From Deltaproteobacteria bacterium (GTDB taxonomy: Bacteria; Myxococcota_A; UBA9160; SZUA-336), in NCBI GenBank assembly GCA_029261895.1, contig JAJDAK010000017.1:21353-85352 (forward strand): a stretch of 64,000 nt of DNA. The letters run 5' to 3'. The number at the start of each line of letters is the position of its first letter. Position 1 is the first letter of the stretch. Shown here piece after piece: positions 8,065-16,271 of this stretch. Position numbers and translations under genes: made by a program. Below the pieces are notes generated by a model. The model saw only the letters and a program-made list of their open reading frames with translations. It was not told the origin of the DNA and searched no databases.

Positions 8065-9729
8065 ATGGTTTACCAATTCGGACCGTTCTCGTTGGATGAT
8101 GCGCGATACGACCTTCGGAAGGCTGGCGTCATAGTGAGCGTGGAGCCGAAGGTCTTCGATGTTCTGGTTTTCTTGATCTGCCATCGCGACCGGGTTGTCG
8201 GTAAAAGTGAACTGTTAGAACAGGTTTGGAACGGTGAGGTCGTTAGCGAGTGGGCGATCTCTCGCTGCATCACCGAAGCCCGGCGTGCCTTAGAAGACAC
8301 GGGGTCCGACCAACGGTATATCCAGACGTCTCGTGGTCGTGGCTATCGGTTTGTGGCCGAGGTAATGGAGTCGGGCCCTGGCGAGAAAGCTATGCCGCAG
8401 AGCGGAACACTGACGCGAGTTTTGCTTTTCGCCCTTACCTTCTTTGTGTTGCTGATCGGAAGTATTTGGGCAAGTTGGCCCCAGCCGATCGCCTGGTTGC
8501 TAAAGGAAAGCGGACTCACTCCTGTGGATTCTGCGCCCGAAGTACCGGTACGGCCTTCGGTGGTCGTTCTGCCCCTCGACAACGCAAGCAAAGATCCCAA
8601 CCACGCCTATTTATCCGACGGCATTACCGCTGAGCTCATATCCTTCCTCGCGCGGATACCGGGCATGCTCGTCATCTCGCAGAGCTCATCTTTTACATAC
8701 AAAGGCAACCTCGTCTTACCCGAGCAAGCCGCTCGAGAACTAGGCGTCCGTTACGTCATCTACGGCAGCGTCAAAAAAAAAGGTGAGAAGGTCGAAGTGC
8801 GCATTGAACTGTTAGATGCGGCAACCGGTTTCCAAGTTGAAGCTCGAACGTATGAACGCGACATAAGCATGTTCGGAGCACTGCCACGCGATATCGCAAC
8901 CGAAGTCGTCAATTCACTCGCTCTCGATATTCGTGACGCTGAGGTAGAACGGCAGCGCAATGTACCCATGCCAGAACTCGGCGCTTACCAAGCATTGCTT
9001 CGGGGATCATCCTACATGCATCGCTATCGGCATGCAGACCTTTTGAAAGCACGCGCGCTCTTCGAACGTGCGATCGAGATTGATCCTGAGTTCACTCAAA
9101 GCCACGCCGCGTTGGCGGGAACCTATATCGTCGAAAGACGAATGTTGTGGAGCCTCGATACAAAATTACTTCCCAACGCAAAGAAGCATGCGGCGCACGC
9201 GCTTGCCATCGATCCGGGGTTCGCGCCCACGTACGTTGTGCTTGCTGCAATCGCGGGTGCGGAAGGTGATCATGACAAGGCTTTGCAGCTTGCAAAACGC
9301 GCGATCCTTCTCTCCCCCAACCTAGCCCAAGCCCACCTCATCGCAGCCTCAAGCCTTCTGCAACAAGGTGAGCACATCGCGGCAATCTCGTTCTGGCGAC
9401 AAGGACTGCGCCTAACGCCACGCACTCCTGCATGGATGCTGCATCCGTTCGCTTCCCTTCACTATATGTTGGGCGATCAAGTTCAGGCGATCCACCTCTG
9501 GCAGCGCGCAAGGCAAGAGAACCCCGACCTGATCGCGCCGCGTCTCCTATTACTCGAAACGCATCGCGAAGATGGCGATTCAACGAAGTCCAAGACCCTG
9601 GTTGATGAAATCCTTCGTACGAATCCTGAGCTCTCGGCGGATACCGCAGTGCACGAACTCGCAGGTTTTCTTGACCCAGAAGCCCAGGACGGGATGGTGG
9701 CACTTCTGCGGGCACAGGGACTTCGCTGA
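8065..9729 (+). CDS. CadC/ToxR-type membrane regulator with TolB-like and TPR domains
   Basis: 554 residues. Residues 1-100 are an OmpR/PhoB-type winged helix (FGPFSLDDARYDLRKAG, KSELLEQVWNGEVVSE, IQTSRGRGYRFVAEV). About 113-135 is one transmembrane helix (LLFALTFFVLLIGSIW), so the DNA-binding domain is cytoplasmic and the rest periplasmic. A TolB N-terminal/FlgO-like domain follows (about 165-300; VVVLPLDNAS, YLSDGITAELIS, VRYVIYGSVKKKGEKVEV), then several TPR units (about 310-540; ARALFERAIEIDPEFTQSHA). It is a one-component sensor-regulator. The signal is unknown. It lies between the decayed fibre gene and a convergent secreted protein, neither an obvious target. Confidence 0.85.
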   Translation: MVYQFGPFSLDDARYDLRKAGVIVSVEPKVFDVLVFLICHRDRVVGKSELLEQVWNGEVVSEWAISRCITEARRALEDTGSDQRYIQTSRGRGYRFVAEVMESGPGEKAMPQSGTLTRVLLFALTFFVLLIGSIWASWPQPIAWLLKESGLTPVDSAPEVPVRPSVVVLPLDNASKDPNHAYLSDGITAELISFLARIPGMLVISQSSSFTYKGNLVLPEQAARELGVRYVIYGSVKKKGEKVEVRIELLDAATGFQVEARTYERDISMFGALPRDIATEVVNSLALDIRDAEVERQRNVPMPELGAYQALLRGSSYMHRYRHADLLKARALFERAIEIDPEFTQSHAALAGTYIVERRMLWSLDTKLLPNAKKHAAHALAIDPGFAPTYVVLAAIAGAEGDHDKALQLAKRAILLSPNLAQAHLIAASSLLQQGEHIAAISFWRQGLRLTPRTPAWMLHPFASLHYMLGDQVQAIHLWQRARQENPDLIAPRLLLLETHREDGDSTKSKTLVDEILRTNPELSADTAVHELAGFLDPEAQDGMVALLRAQGLR

Positions 9730-9741
9730 ATCGCTCATCGT

Positions 9742-10821
9742 CTAACGGCAGATCATTTTGCCATTCGGCTTCTGTACGCATGGTGGAGCTTTCACCGACC
9801 AACACTGGGCATTCGCTCCCGTTTCTACGCGAAGAAGCAGCCGTATCTCAGACTCAGGATTGATTGAAAGCGTCCGGCCGATGCGCGTCGCCAGCTTGAG
9901 ACCGTCGTCTCTCACCGAAAGTTTGAGCGCGCGCAAGTTCCCAGAAGCACCACGATAAACCCAGCGCGTGGCTTCGCCGTGTCTCAGCCTTGCTTTCCAA
10001 TTGGGAGCGGTTGCGGGCTGCTGCAGGAACCGGCTGAACACACTTTCATCGCCGGATTGGATGATCAGTTGTGTCGAGTCAGATAGCGGGTCGATATCGG
10101 CTAGTTCAAGGCCGCGAGCCTCGATGAATGTCGAGCGACCGACAATGACCTTTCGAGCTTCGACCTCGGGATGTAGCGTCCCGCTTTCGCAGAAGCCGCA
10201 GTCATCTGGGTCTTCACAGATCGTGCCGCGAACACGAACGGAATGTAGTTGCCAATGTGTGGGTTCAGGACCTGATTCGAAACGAAAACGCAGTTGTAAA
10301 TCGGATGCTGCGTAATCAGTCAGGTCCAGTGTAAAGACTTCGGCAAAGATCCACTCGCGCTCGAACGTGTGCAGGTTGACCCATTCACCTGCAGTAACGG
10401 CGGATCGTACATCCACCATCCCTCGCTGATCGATCCGGGTAAAAATCCCCAGGCCCCAGAAAGTATGCTCAAGATCGAGATACAGTTCATCCATGTCGCT
10501 GGGATCAACAATGGGAGTGATCACCGATTCATCCATGCGCTCGACCCCAAATTCGAAACCAGGGTAAAGAAGGTCTCCCCCGACATGGAGAGATGGTGCT
10601 CCCGACCATCCTTCGGGTACCAGATACCAGCTCGCGGTGATGCCCCGCTCCGCAACCGTGCTATCGCCTTCATCCTCCAAGGTCCAGGAGAGAGGTAAAC
10701 CACTCGAGAAGTTCTCTTCCAACAACACAGACTCAGTCGCTTCGGCTGCTCCAGGCATTCCGCCGGCGAAAGCAATCCATGCACTCGTCATTATCCATCT
10801 AACCCACGTCCCAGTACTCAT
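9742..10821 (-). CDS. Secreted beta-sandwich protein, hypothetical
   Basis: 359 residues. A signal peptide (residues 1-30, ending GAAEATES) is followed by a jelly-roll or MAM/concanavalin-like segment (about 33-195: ENFSSGLPLSWTLEDEG, LDLEHTFWGLGIFTR, DLQLRFRFESG, WQLHSVRV). A short Cys-rich linker (CEDPDDCGFCESG) leads into a second beta domain of about 140 residues (RKVIVGRSTFIEARG, LKLSVRDDGLKL). This pattern is common in secreted deltaproteobacterial proteins with attachment or carbohydrate-binding roles; no enzyme motif is visible. AGGAGG 8 nt upstream of the ATG fixes the start. It converges on the CadC-like regulator with 12 nt between stops. Confidence 0.7.
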   Translation of the reverse strand: MSTGTWVRWIMTSAWIAFAGGMPGAAEATESVLLEENFSSGLPLSWTLEDEGDSTVAERGITASWYLVPEGWSGAPSLHVGGDLLYPGFEFGVERMDESVITPIVDPSDMDELYLDLEHTFWGLGIFTRIDQRGMVDVRSAVTAGEWVNLHTFEREWIFAEVFTLDLTDYAASDLQLRFRFESGPEPTHWQLHSVRVRGTICEDPDDCGFCESGTLHPEVEARKVIVGRSTFIEARGLELADIDPLSDSTQLIIQSGDESVFSRFLQQPATAPNWKARLRHGEATRWVYRGASGNLRALKLSVRDDGLKLATRIGRTLSINPESEIRLLLRVETGANAQCWSVKAPPCVQKPNGKMICR

Positions 10822-11068
10822 CTTCGGATCCTCCTTTTATGTTTCGATCCGCTACATAAGTGGCTGGAACCATTGAAGAAGCGCTTGAGGATTGTTGGAG
10901 GATTTCTGGATGATCCCGAGCAGTACCCCAAGAATTGAAGGTGTAACGCAGACCTCCAACAACAGCGGATACTTGTTACTCGTATAGGCGAAAGAGTTTG
11001 CCACGTGGGGCCCAATAAAACTTCACCAATGCACGCTGGTGTTTAGTGAAATTGAACGGGAGTTCCCG

Positions 11069-12244
11069 TCAACCTTCTTCGGCGCACTCACCCGCGCGTT
11101 CGAGAGCGATCCGTGTCGCGATGGGTCCAAGCAACTCGAAGATCACCGTTGCTGCAATCGCTACTTGAAGCACCTCTTGACCCACTTCGGGAATGCGTTC
11201 ACTCACAACCAGGGCCATTCCGAGCGCGACTCCCGCTTGCGGTAAGAGAGCAATGCCCATCCAATGGCGGGTCTTTCTGTCTTCATCGACGAAGCGCCCA
11301 CCGAGCTCCGCGCCAACCAGACGTCCTAGAATACGTAGTAACACGTACACGAGCAGCACTCCGCCGAGTGCACTTAACGAACCAACGTTCAGCGAAGCAC
11401 CCGCGAATACAAAGAACAGAATCATGAACGGCCAGCGAATGCCCTCGATCGCATGGAAAGGCCGCCGATGATGGCGAGCGAGGTTCGCGACGGTTGCACC
11501 AAGTACCATCGAAGCGGTGAGAAAAGAAGCATCGAACCAAAGCGTGATTCCCGCGCAGAGGAAAACGCCACCCAAGGCTTCCGCCAACGTGGGCTCGCCG
11601 GGCTGAATTCGGCCGGTCAGTGCCGACATCGGTATGCCGATCGCAAGACCTATCAGTACGGCACCACCGATCTCCCACATTCCATGCAGAATCGCGTCTG
11701 CACCGGAGATACCGTTCACGATTTCGAGACCGGCCAACAGAAGACTGAATAGAATAAGTCCCCAGGCATCGTCGACTGCGACGATCCCAAGAAGCGTGCG
11801 CGTAAAGCGTCCTTCTGCACGGCTCTGGTACACAACATCGGCGACAGCAGCCGGAGCTGTCGCGGGTGCGATTCCGGCGAGGATCAGCGCTACCGGCCAG
11901 CTCACACCGATCACTATGAGACCGAGCCCAACCAGGATCGCCGTCATCAGAACGACCGAAATCGAAATTGCCATGACGGGCCGGCCGTGCTCCCGAAGCG
12001 CCTTGCGGGTGAGCTGGCCACCGAGTAGAAACCCCACCATCGCAAGAGCCATGTCGGCAACAAGCGGGAACCAGTTAGTCGCTGTATCCGGCAGTAGCGC
12101 GAGCACCGAAGGACCGACGATGAACCCGACCACGATGAGCAGCGTTACCCGAGGGAACCGCGATCGACGCGCCAAGACGTCGGCGAGCAAACCCACGAGG
12201 AGTAATCCACCGATGGTAATTAGAAGCCGAGGTGCTGTTTCCAC
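11069..12244 (-). CDS. Cation:proton antiporter, CPA2 / Kef-type membrane domain
   Basis: 391 residues, about 12 hydrophobic segments filling the chain. It starts with the typical LLITIGGLLLVGLLADVLAR and LLIVVGFIVGPSVLALLP repeats, and has the transport core with GIAPATAPAAVADVV and VAVDDAWGLILFSL (the acidic pair of the ion-binding site). No TrkA-N domain follows, so it is a plain exchanger of inner-membrane Na+/H+ or K+/H+ type. A CBS-pair gene lies 19 nt upstream on the same strand, probably co-transcribed, suggesting nucleotide-dependent control. Ion specificity cannot be read from sequence. Confidence 0.88.
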   Translation of the reverse strand: METAPRLLITIGGLLLVGLLADVLARRSRFPRVTLLIVVGFIVGPSVLALLPDTATNWFPLVADMALAMVGFLLGGQLTRKALREHGRPVMAISISVVLMTAILVGLGLIVIGVSWPVALILAGIAPATAPAAVADVVYQSRAEGRFTRTLLGIVAVDDAWGLILFSLLLAGLEIVNGISGADAILHGMWEIGGAVLIGLAIGIPMSALTGRIQPGEPTLAEALGGVFLCAGITLWFDASFLTASMVLGATVANLARHHRRPFHAIEGIRWPFMILFFVFAGASLNVGSLSALGGVLLVYVLLRILGRLVGAELGGRFVDEDRKTRHWMGIALLPQAGVALGMALVVSERIPEVGQEVLQVAIAATVIFELLGPIATRIALERAGECAEEG

Positions 12245-12263
12245 TTTTAGTGCTGAACGCGCA

Positions 12264-12857
12264 TCAAGTCCAGAGCTCGAGCGGCGCTTGGTTTACGACG
12301 GTGCGAAGGATGTCGCTACGCGTAACGATTCCGACCAGTTCTTCGTGTTCGCTGACGATCGGCATAGCTCCGATGCGCTCTTCGAGGAGGGTGCGCGCGA
12401 TCTCCCGGATGGCGGTTTGTGGTAGAGCGGTGAGCACATGGGTGGCCATGACCTGGTCAACGCGTCTAAGGCCGAGGTGCTCGAGGTTGGATGCTTCGAC
12501 CAAGAGATCGCGGTCGGACAGGATGCCGACCGGCTTGCCCTCCGCCGATACCACAGGCACATGCCGGAAGCGCTTCTCGCGAATGAGCTCCCATGCTTCT
12601 CGTAGCGAGGCGGATGGATGCAGCGTCACCAACGGGGACGACATAATTTGAGATGCCACAATCGCAGGCTCGCGCTCGGCAGCGAGGTCGCGCGTATGCT
12701 TATAGCTGGCACGCGCTCGATCTTCCGCGTGCGGCTCGTGTGTGCGGGCGGCAACCTTCCGTAGCGGCTTTATCGCCGCAACCCCCTCCACACGACGCCG
12801 AATGGCCCCGGGTTCATAGATACTGCGAGTTCCCTGCGGATCGTAGATATTGAACAC
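12264..12857 (-). CDS. CBS-domain pair protein, probable antiporter regulator
   Basis: 197 residues: a basic N-terminal region (about 1-65; RRRVEGVAAIKPLRKVAAR), then two CBS motifs. The first is IMSSPLVTLHPSASLREAWE with HVPVVSAEGKPVGILSDRDL; the second is VMATHVLTALPQTAIREIA with MPIVSEHEELVGIVTRSDIL. CBS pairs bind adenine nucleotides and act as energy sensors. It ends 19 nt before the cation:proton antiporter, and the two form an operon. No catalytic domain is attached, so it probably acts on its neighbour. Confidence 0.85.
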   Translation of the reverse strand: MFNIYDPQGTRSIYEPGAIRRRVEGVAAIKPLRKVAARTHEPHAEDRARASYKHTRDLAAEREPAIVASQIMSSPLVTLHPSASLREAWELIREKRFRHVPVVSAEGKPVGILSDRDLLVEASNLEHLGLRRVDQVMATHVLTALPQTAIREIARTLLEERIGAMPIVSEHEELVGIVTRSDILRTVVNQAPLELWT

Positions 12858-12912
12858 GCGAAAAGAATAGCAACCAGGCTGGGATTTGGTCCGATGTTTC
12901 GGGTCCGTGGAA

Positions 12913-13311
12913 TCAGCGCCATGATCCGGAAACGAACTGCAATCCCGAGAGCAGACGAATCAAGTATCCCAAAGGGCCTAAAACGCTACGAGGACCGCCG
13001 CGCGCTCGTGTCGGTTCGCATGAGTCAAGGAACGTAGGCGCAGACCGCATCAGCGCGACGAGCCAAGCATCGCGCTTGGAACCGAAACTGTAGAAGCGCC
13101 GTGCATCCGGCCCACCGCCCGGCAAGGCGTCCAACTCCGCCCGTTCCTCATCCGTCTTGCGACGCTTGAGTTGCCAGGTTCGGCGCTGACACGCGGAGCA
13201 CTTGCTGTACGTGTATGTCTCCGAACCCTTGCCCATGGCGCCGCCTGCATCCCAGAGGTCACGCTTGAGCCCACATGGACATTCAATCAAGTAGTTGCGT
13301 ATGCCCCCCAC
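12913..13311 (-). CDS. Small zinc-ribbon-like protein, hypothetical
   Basis: 132 residues from a GTG. The first about 60 residues look genuine, with two Cys pairs (ECPCGLKRDLWDAGG and YSKCSACQRRTWQLKRRK) that could ligate zinc. The following charged helix (TDEERAELDALPGGG) is also plausible, but the last about 45 residues look unstructured. It lies alone between the antiporter/CBS operon and the phosphorelay operon. No family recognised; the C-terminal part may be read-through of a decayed end. Confidence 0.45.
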   Translation of the reverse strand: MGGIRNYLIECPCGLKRDLWDAGGAMGKGSETYTYSKCSACQRRTWQLKRRKTDEERAELDALPGGGPDARRFYSFGSKRDAWLVALMRSAPTFLDSCEPTRARGGPRSVLGPLGYLIRLLSGLQFVSGSWR

Positions 13312-13592
13312 GGTTCACTGACTCAGCCTCAAAAGCTCGGCCCATGGATTCCATCGTCACGTGTGGGTATGCGTCTGAAATCTTTATCGGAACCGCGATC
13401 AGTGGCGTACGTGCGCAGTCGACCTCCTGAATTCCGTTTCGTGTCAATACCCATCCCGTCAGCTAACGGATACATAGACATAGAAATTATGTCTACACAT
13501 TAATGAGACGACTCCCGATAAAGACGAACGAGATCGGTCAATTTTTCTGCGCGTTGTTGCTAGCAGACCTCGCGCCATACTGGGAGGTTTTA

Positions 13593-13967
13593 GTGGGCGC
13601 TCAAAGGACAATACTGGTTGTAGACGACAGCAAGACCGCTCGCCTCATGACTTGTGCGATCCTTCTCCAAGTCCGGCCTGACTGGGTGATTGTGGATGCA
13701 TGCAACGGCGAGGACGCACTCGCCAAGTTGGAGTCGATGGAGATTGAGGCGGCATTGCTCGATCTGAACATGCCTGGAATTGACGGTATCGAGCTTGGTA
13801 GCCAACTACGAGACCGCTTTCCGAACGCACACATCGGCATTCTCACGGCAAATATTCAGAAGAAGGTTGAAGAACGTGCAGCAAGTCTCGGTTTTCAATT
13901 CCTCGGCAAACCTGTAACCAAAGAAGTAATCAAATCCTTCGCAGCGGAAGCTGATAAGCATGAGTAA
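13593..13967 (+). CDS. Single-domain response regulator (CheY-like)
   Basis: 124 residues from a GTG at 13593, chosen because GGGAGG lies 5 nt upstream and it begins directly at the receiver domain (AQRTILVVDDSKTARLM). The fold is complete: acidic pair D11-D12, phosphoacceptor D57 in ALLDLNMPG, T85 in GILTAN and K106 in FLGKPV. There is no output domain. It overlaps the CheC-like gene by 8 nt and is followed by a histidine kinase, so the three form one phosphorelay operon in which the kinase probably charges this receiver and the CheC homologue dephosphorylates it. Further residues upstream of the GTG look non-coding. Confidence 0.88.
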   Translation: MGAQRTILVVDDSKTARLMTCAILLQVRPDWVIVDACNGEDALAKLESMEIEAALLDLNMPGIDGIELGSQLRDRFPNAHIGILTANIQKKVEERAASLGFQFLGKPVTKEVIKSFAAEADKHE

Positions 13968-14583
13968 CCTAACCGAGGATCAGCGCGATCTAATCGGCGA
14001 GCTGGTTAATCTGGGCATAGGGCGGGGAGCTCGTAGCTTAAGTGAGATGACCAACGAGGAAGTGATGCTCTCGGTGCCATGTGTTGATCTCAGGACTCGC
14101 AGCAACGCCGCAGCCGATCTCGAGACTGCACTATCCCCTCAGATCGTAGCCATTAGGCAGGAGTTTTCAGGTGCGTTCGCCGGCGACGCGATCCTACTTT
14201 TTCCGCAATCAGCCAGTGTTGAATTGATCCGTGTACTCTTAGCAAATAACCCTGCACTCGAGGCCATGACCGAACTCGAGCAAGAGGCTCTGTCCGAGGT
14301 CGGAAACGTAATCCTAAACGCCTGCCTCAGCTCCTTTGGCGATATGCTAGAAGTCGAACTCTCTACTGCGCTACCCGTGGAGCATAGGGGTAGCCCCGAG
14401 GAAGCACTCGAGAGTGCAAGCTGTGGTGCGACTAACGACGATGCGGTGCTCTATATCTCGATCGACTTCTCGCTGCAGGGACGACAGATCAAAGGTTACG
14501 TCGTTTTCGTATTAGGCGTAGGCTCGCTGAAAAGCTTCCAGGAACACGTTGATCGCTATCTTGAGCGCATGTCTGTCTCCTAG
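13960..14583 (+). CDS. CheC-family CheY-phosphatase homologue
   Basis: 207 residues. CheC proteins hydrolyse phospho-CheY with two pseudo-symmetric E-x2-N-x3-N sites. Site one, D10-x3-E14-x2-N17 in RDLIGELVNLGIGRGARSL, has Arg at the second Asn position and looks impaired. Site two, E113-V-G-N116-V-I-L-N120 (ALSEVGNVILNACL), is intact. The GAFAGDAILLFP block is also typical. It overlaps the preceding response regulator by 8 nt and is 2 nt from the kinase gene. There are no chemotaxis receptors or CheA nearby, so the unit likely serves a non-chemotactic relay. Confidence 0.85.
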   Translation: MSNLTEDQRDLIGELVNLGIGRGARSLSEMTNEEVMLSVPCVDLRTRSNAAADLETALSPQIVAIRQEFSGAFAGDAILLFPQSASVELIRVLLANNPALEAMTELEQEALSEVGNVILNACLSSFGDMLEVELSTALPVEHRGSPEEALESASCGATNDDAVLYISIDFSLQGRQIKGYVVFVLGVGSLKSFQEHVDRYLERMSVS

Positions 14584-14585
14584 TC

Positions 14586-15830
14586 ATGTTACGAGTACCT
14601 CATAAAACCCACGCGACGAGTCTAGAAAACGCGGGTAGCCAAAATAAAGTAAGGCTCCTGGAGGGCGTCCTGGATGCGGCGGAGCTGGGGCTAATCGCTA
14701 TCGCGCCCGATGGGAGAATCGCCGTATGGAATCGCTGGATAGCGCGTGCGTCAAGCATCCCTAGCAAGCAAGCGAGTGGGAAACGGCTCGAGCGACTCTT
14801 TCCTGAAATCGTGAATACGCGTCTTGAAACAGCCGTCACGGCGGCTCTTACGCGGGGGCAGTCGTCTTCTTTATCGCACGCCTTTGCAGCCACGAGCTTG
14901 CCGCTGGTCTGTGATCACCAGGACCGTGCGGCATTTAGCCGAATGCAGCAATCAATCCGCGTAGAGCCAATCAATATCGGGGACGGGCAACGCCACTGTC
15001 TAGTACATATCACCGATGTTACCGCGATCGTTCAACGAGAGCGGGTGCTGCAAGAGAAAGCGAAGCGTTGCCAGGAGCTCGCGGATGTCGTCGAGGCTCG
15101 CGCCCAGGAGCTGACAAAATCCAACGAAGCGCTTGGCGACTTTTCTTATATTGTGGCACATGACCTTAAGGAGCCGCTCCGGGGCATGCGCATGTACGCT
15201 CAGTGTCTGAGCGACGACTACGCCGATCGGCTAGGCGACTCCGGACTAGAGCAGCTCCAGCAAATTGACAACCAAGGAGCGCGTCTCCAGGATCTGATTG
15301 ACGCGCTGCTGGAGTTCTCGCAAGTCGGTTGCGTTGACCTGGCACTCGGCGAGACGTCGATTCAGGGGATTGTAGACGAAGTCCTCCAGTCGCTTCGCGC
15401 ATCGCTAGAAGAAAAGGGAGTCAGCGTACGCATTCCTGAAGAACTACCGAACGTGTACTGTGATCATATACGGATCGCCGAGGTGTTCCGAAACCTAATT
15501 ACGAACGCTCTCAAATACAATGATAAAGATGACCCTTGGATCGAACTAAGCTGGCACCATGCTAGCAATCTCAAAGGTGGGGTGGATGACGACGCGGCCA
15601 TCGTATTCTCTGCACGTGACAACGGGATTGGGATCGATGAGAAACATCTCGAGTCTGTCTTTGGAGTTTTCAAACGCTTGCACGAGCGTGAAGCCTTTGG
15701 GGGCGGCACCGGTGTGGGGCTTGCGATTGTAAAGAAGATCGTTGAGCGACACGGAGGCCGAATCTGGGTTGAGTCCGAGCACGGTGTTGGAAGCTGCTTC
15801 CATTTCTCGCTTCCAATGAAAGACAAGTGA
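14586..15830 (+). CDS. Sensor histidine kinase with N-terminal PAS domain
   Basis: 414 residues, soluble (no membrane segment). Residues 22-150 are a PAS fold (LEGVLDAAELGLIAIAPDGR, IAVWNRWI). A coiled linker (about 150-182) leads to a phytochrome-type HisKA with H192 in FSYIVAHDLKEPLRGMR and a HATPase domain (about 290-414) with N-box RNLITNALKYND, G1 FSARDNGIGID and G2 GGGTGVGLAIVKKI. It autophosphorylates on H192 and probably signals to the single-domain receiver two genes upstream. The ligand of the PAS domain is unknown. Gap to the CheC gene is 2 nt. Confidence 0.9.
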   Translation: MLRVPHKTHATSLENAGSQNKVRLLEGVLDAAELGLIAIAPDGRIAVWNRWIARASSIPSKQASGKRLERLFPEIVNTRLETAVTAALTRGQSSSLSHAFAATSLPLVCDHQDRAAFSRMQQSIRVEPINIGDGQRHCLVHITDVTAIVQRERVLQEKAKRCQELADVVEARAQELTKSNEALGDFSYIVAHDLKEPLRGMRMYAQCLSDDYADRLGDSGLEQLQQIDNQGARLQDLIDALLEFSQVGCVDLALGETSIQGIVDEVLQSLRASLEEKGVSVRIPEELPNVYCDHIRIAEVFRNLITNALKYNDKDDPWIELSWHHASNLKGGVDDDAAIVFSARDNGIGIDEKHLESVFGVFKRLHEREAFGGGTGVGLAIVKKIVERHGGRIWVESEHGVGSCFHFSLPMKDK

Positions 15831-15890
15831 ACCGTGGAACTCCGCCCTTGAACGCGGAACAGCTAATTAAGCTTAACGCGATTCAAGAAG

Positions 15891-16271
15891 TCAGCGAACA
15901 GCGGCGTTGCGAACGAAATCAAAGCTAGCGACGATTCCCGCCACGGTCTCGCCATTGTAAACCAGCACGCGGTGAACACGTGCCTCGACCATCCTCTGAG
16001 CGACCGTCGTAATATCATCGTCTACGGATGCCCAAATCACGTCTGGTGTCATGATCTCCCAGACACGCGTATCTCGCTTGAATAGCTTGGAGTCCTCACT
16101 GAAGCGGCGAATCACGTCAGTCTTGGAGACGATTCCCATGAGCTCTCCGTCCGCGCTGAGTACCGGAACACCACTAATACACTTGGACGTCAGCAGATCC
16201 TCAAGAACGTCCAAGGTCGCATCGAATAGAATCGAAATAACATCCGTATTCATGATCTCAGAAATCTTCAT
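15891..16271 (-). CDS. CBS-domain pair protein coupled to hybrid kinase
   Basis: 126 residues made only of two CBS motifs: IMNTDVISILFDATLDVLED with SGVPVLSADGELMGIVSKTD, and IMTPDVIWASVDDDITTVAQ with RVLVYNGETVAGIVASFD. The start overlaps the 3' end of the hybrid kinase gene. A TTG at 16277 with GGGAGA about 5 nt upstream is an alternative start. The overlap implies translational coupling, so the CBS protein may sense adenylates and modulate the kinase or its target. Similar to, but separate from, the CBS protein of the antiporter operon at 12.3 kb. Confidence 0.82.
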   Translation of the reverse strand: MKISEIMNTDVISILFDATLDVLEDLLTSKCISGVPVLSADGELMGIVSKTDVIRRFSEDSKLFKRDTRVWEIMTPDVIWASVDDDITTVAQRMVEARVHRVLVYNGETVAGIVASFDFVRNAAVR

